From Bacteroidota bacterium (GTDB taxonomy: Bacteria > Bacteroidota > Bacteroidia > Flavobacteriales > Flavobacteriaceae): a stretch of DNA of 34,291 nucleotides. The notes below the pieces were generated by a model, which worked only from the letters and a program-made list of their open reading frames with translations, did not search any database and was not told the origin of the DNA. The stretch spans positions 1 through 34,291 of the forward strand of contig JAJRPS010000085.1 in assembly GCA_024280635.1 (NCBI GenBank), given 5' to 3'. Positions within the stretch are counted from its first letter, which is position 1. The number at the start of each line of letters is the position of its first letter. Both the position numbers and the translations under genes were made by a program. Positions 33,569-34,291 of this stretch are shown piece after piece.

Positions 33569-34291
33569 TTAAGAATTATTTAATGCATTCCAACCTTGTG
33601 CTTTTAATGCTATTTTTTGATTGCCACGAGTAATTAAGTGCATACCTTCATTTTCGGCAGTCATGTGTCCGATAATTGAAAAATTTGGATTAGCTTTTAT
33701 CTTCGGGAAATCTTCTTGTTTTACCGTAAATAACAACTCATAATCTTCGCCACCACTTAATGCAATGGTTGTACTATCCATTTTAAATTCTTCACAAGTA
33801 CTAATTACTTGTTGATCAAGCGGTAATTTGTCTTCAAATAAATTACAACCTACTTCACTTTGTTTACATAAATGCATAATTTCAGACGATAATCCATCAC
33901 TCACATCAATCATAGCGGTTGGTTTTACCTCTAAATCGGCTAATAGTTTTTTAATGTCTTGGCGTGCTTCAGGTTTCAATTGGCGTTCAACAAGATAATC
34001 ATACATTGTTAAATCAGGTTGGCTGTTTGGGTTGGCTTGAAACACTTGTTTTTCGCGTTCTAAAACGGTAAATCCTAAATATGCTGCGCCAACATCTCCC
34101 GTAACCACTAATAAATCATTTTCTTGTGCACCGCTACGGTACACAATATCTTCCTGGTTGGCTTCACCAATTGCAGTAATACTAATCAATAAACCTGTTT
34201 TTGATGAGGTAGTATCGCCACCAACAACATCTACATTATATATTTTTGCTGCCAATGCGATTCCACTATACAATTCTTCCAAAGCTTCTAA
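33569..34291 (-). CDS. thiL: Thiamine-monophosphate kinase, C-terminal part (5' end outside window)
   Basis: Phosphorylates thiamine monophosphate to the active cofactor thiamine diphosphate. The frame is still open at the last base (residues LEALEELYSGIALAA), so about 110 residues of the N-terminus lie beyond the window; the TTG near 34282 is not a real start. Visible motifs of the PurM/SelD-like fold: VDVVGGDTTSSKTG, VTGDVGAAYLG, MIDVSDGLSSEIMHL and LSGGEDYELLFTV. The C-terminus is complete (TAA at 33569-33571). It converges on arsM across the inverted repeat at 33515-33560. Confidence 0.94.
   Translation of the reverse strand, partial: LEALEELYSGIALAAKIYNVDVVGGDTTSSKTGLLISITAIGEANQEDIVYRSGAQENDLLVVTGDVGAAYLGFTVLEREKQVFQANPNSQPDLTMYDYLVERQLKPEARQDIKKLLADLEVKPTAMIDVSDGLSSEIMHLCKQSEVGCNLFEDKLPLDQQVISTCEEFKMDSTTIALSGGEDYELLFTVKQEDFPKIKANPNFSIIGHMTAENEGMHLITRGNQKIALKAQGWNALNNS

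Noticed and set aside
1-34291. CRISPR arrays, insertion sequences, prophage or integrase genes
   Set aside because: No regularly spaced repeats, transposase, integrase or phage structural genes are seen on either strand.

Overview
The window is a piece of a Bacteroidota chromosome, most likely a member of the Flavobacteriaceae. The evidence is consistent: AT-rich DNA, a PorZ-type component of the type IX secretion system carrying a C-terminal sorting domain, a GSCFA protein, a BatD-type protein, a heme-type TonB-dependent receptor with the usual N-terminal regulatory-like domain, the yicC-gmk-nadD gene order, a tRNA without an encoded CCA end, and promoters of the flavobacterial type (TTG, about 19 bases, TANNTTTG) in place of -35/-10 boxes. 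I cannot name a genus from the sequence alone.

Layout. Bases 1-1360 hold the end of ileS and a DksA/TraR-family gene, closed by a bidirectional terminator. Bases 1560-4460 (minus) carry a short BatD-like protein, a GSCFA protein and gpsA. A plus-strand lipoprotein gene (4591-5532) faces the nadD, gmk and yicC cluster (5860-7949, minus). Next comes a minus-strand unit of porZ, recO and a heme-type TonB-dependent receptor whose reading frames overlap (8077-13530), and a CMD/AhpD-like gene. Then follow recJ (plus), an initiator tRNA with a textbook promoter and terminator, ruvC, a repeat-like intergenic element, and a small outer-membrane barrel gene. Bases 17779-20643 (plus) hold a flippase-like membrane protein, a membrane glycosyltransferase and lspA; truA and purD (minus) meet them at a strong bidirectional terminator.

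Bases 23044-29574 are a small surface-polysaccharide locus: a GT2 glycosyltransferase on plus and, on minus, a WbpM/CapD-type nucleotide-sugar dehydratase, UDP-glucose dehydrogenase, UDP-glucuronate decarboxylase and a polyprenyl-phosphate sugar-1-phosphate transferase. The two middle enzymes would supply UDP-glucuronate and UDP-xylose. The last gene has a one-base frameshift that removes its conserved C-terminal 63 residues.

Bases 29740-34291 hold a possible winged-helix/nuclease-like protein of unknown role, two tandem overlapping PPK2 polyphosphate kinase genes, a tiny membrane-protein ORF, an arsenite methyltransferase (arsM), and the 3' part of thiL, which runs out of the window.

Most of the window is housekeeping DNA. 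I saw no prophage, insertion sequence, CRISPR array or recognisable defence island. The items most worth checking are the frameshifted sugar transferase, the ruvC-adjacent repeat element, the nuclease-like protein at 29740-30435 and the paired PPK2 genes beside arsM.
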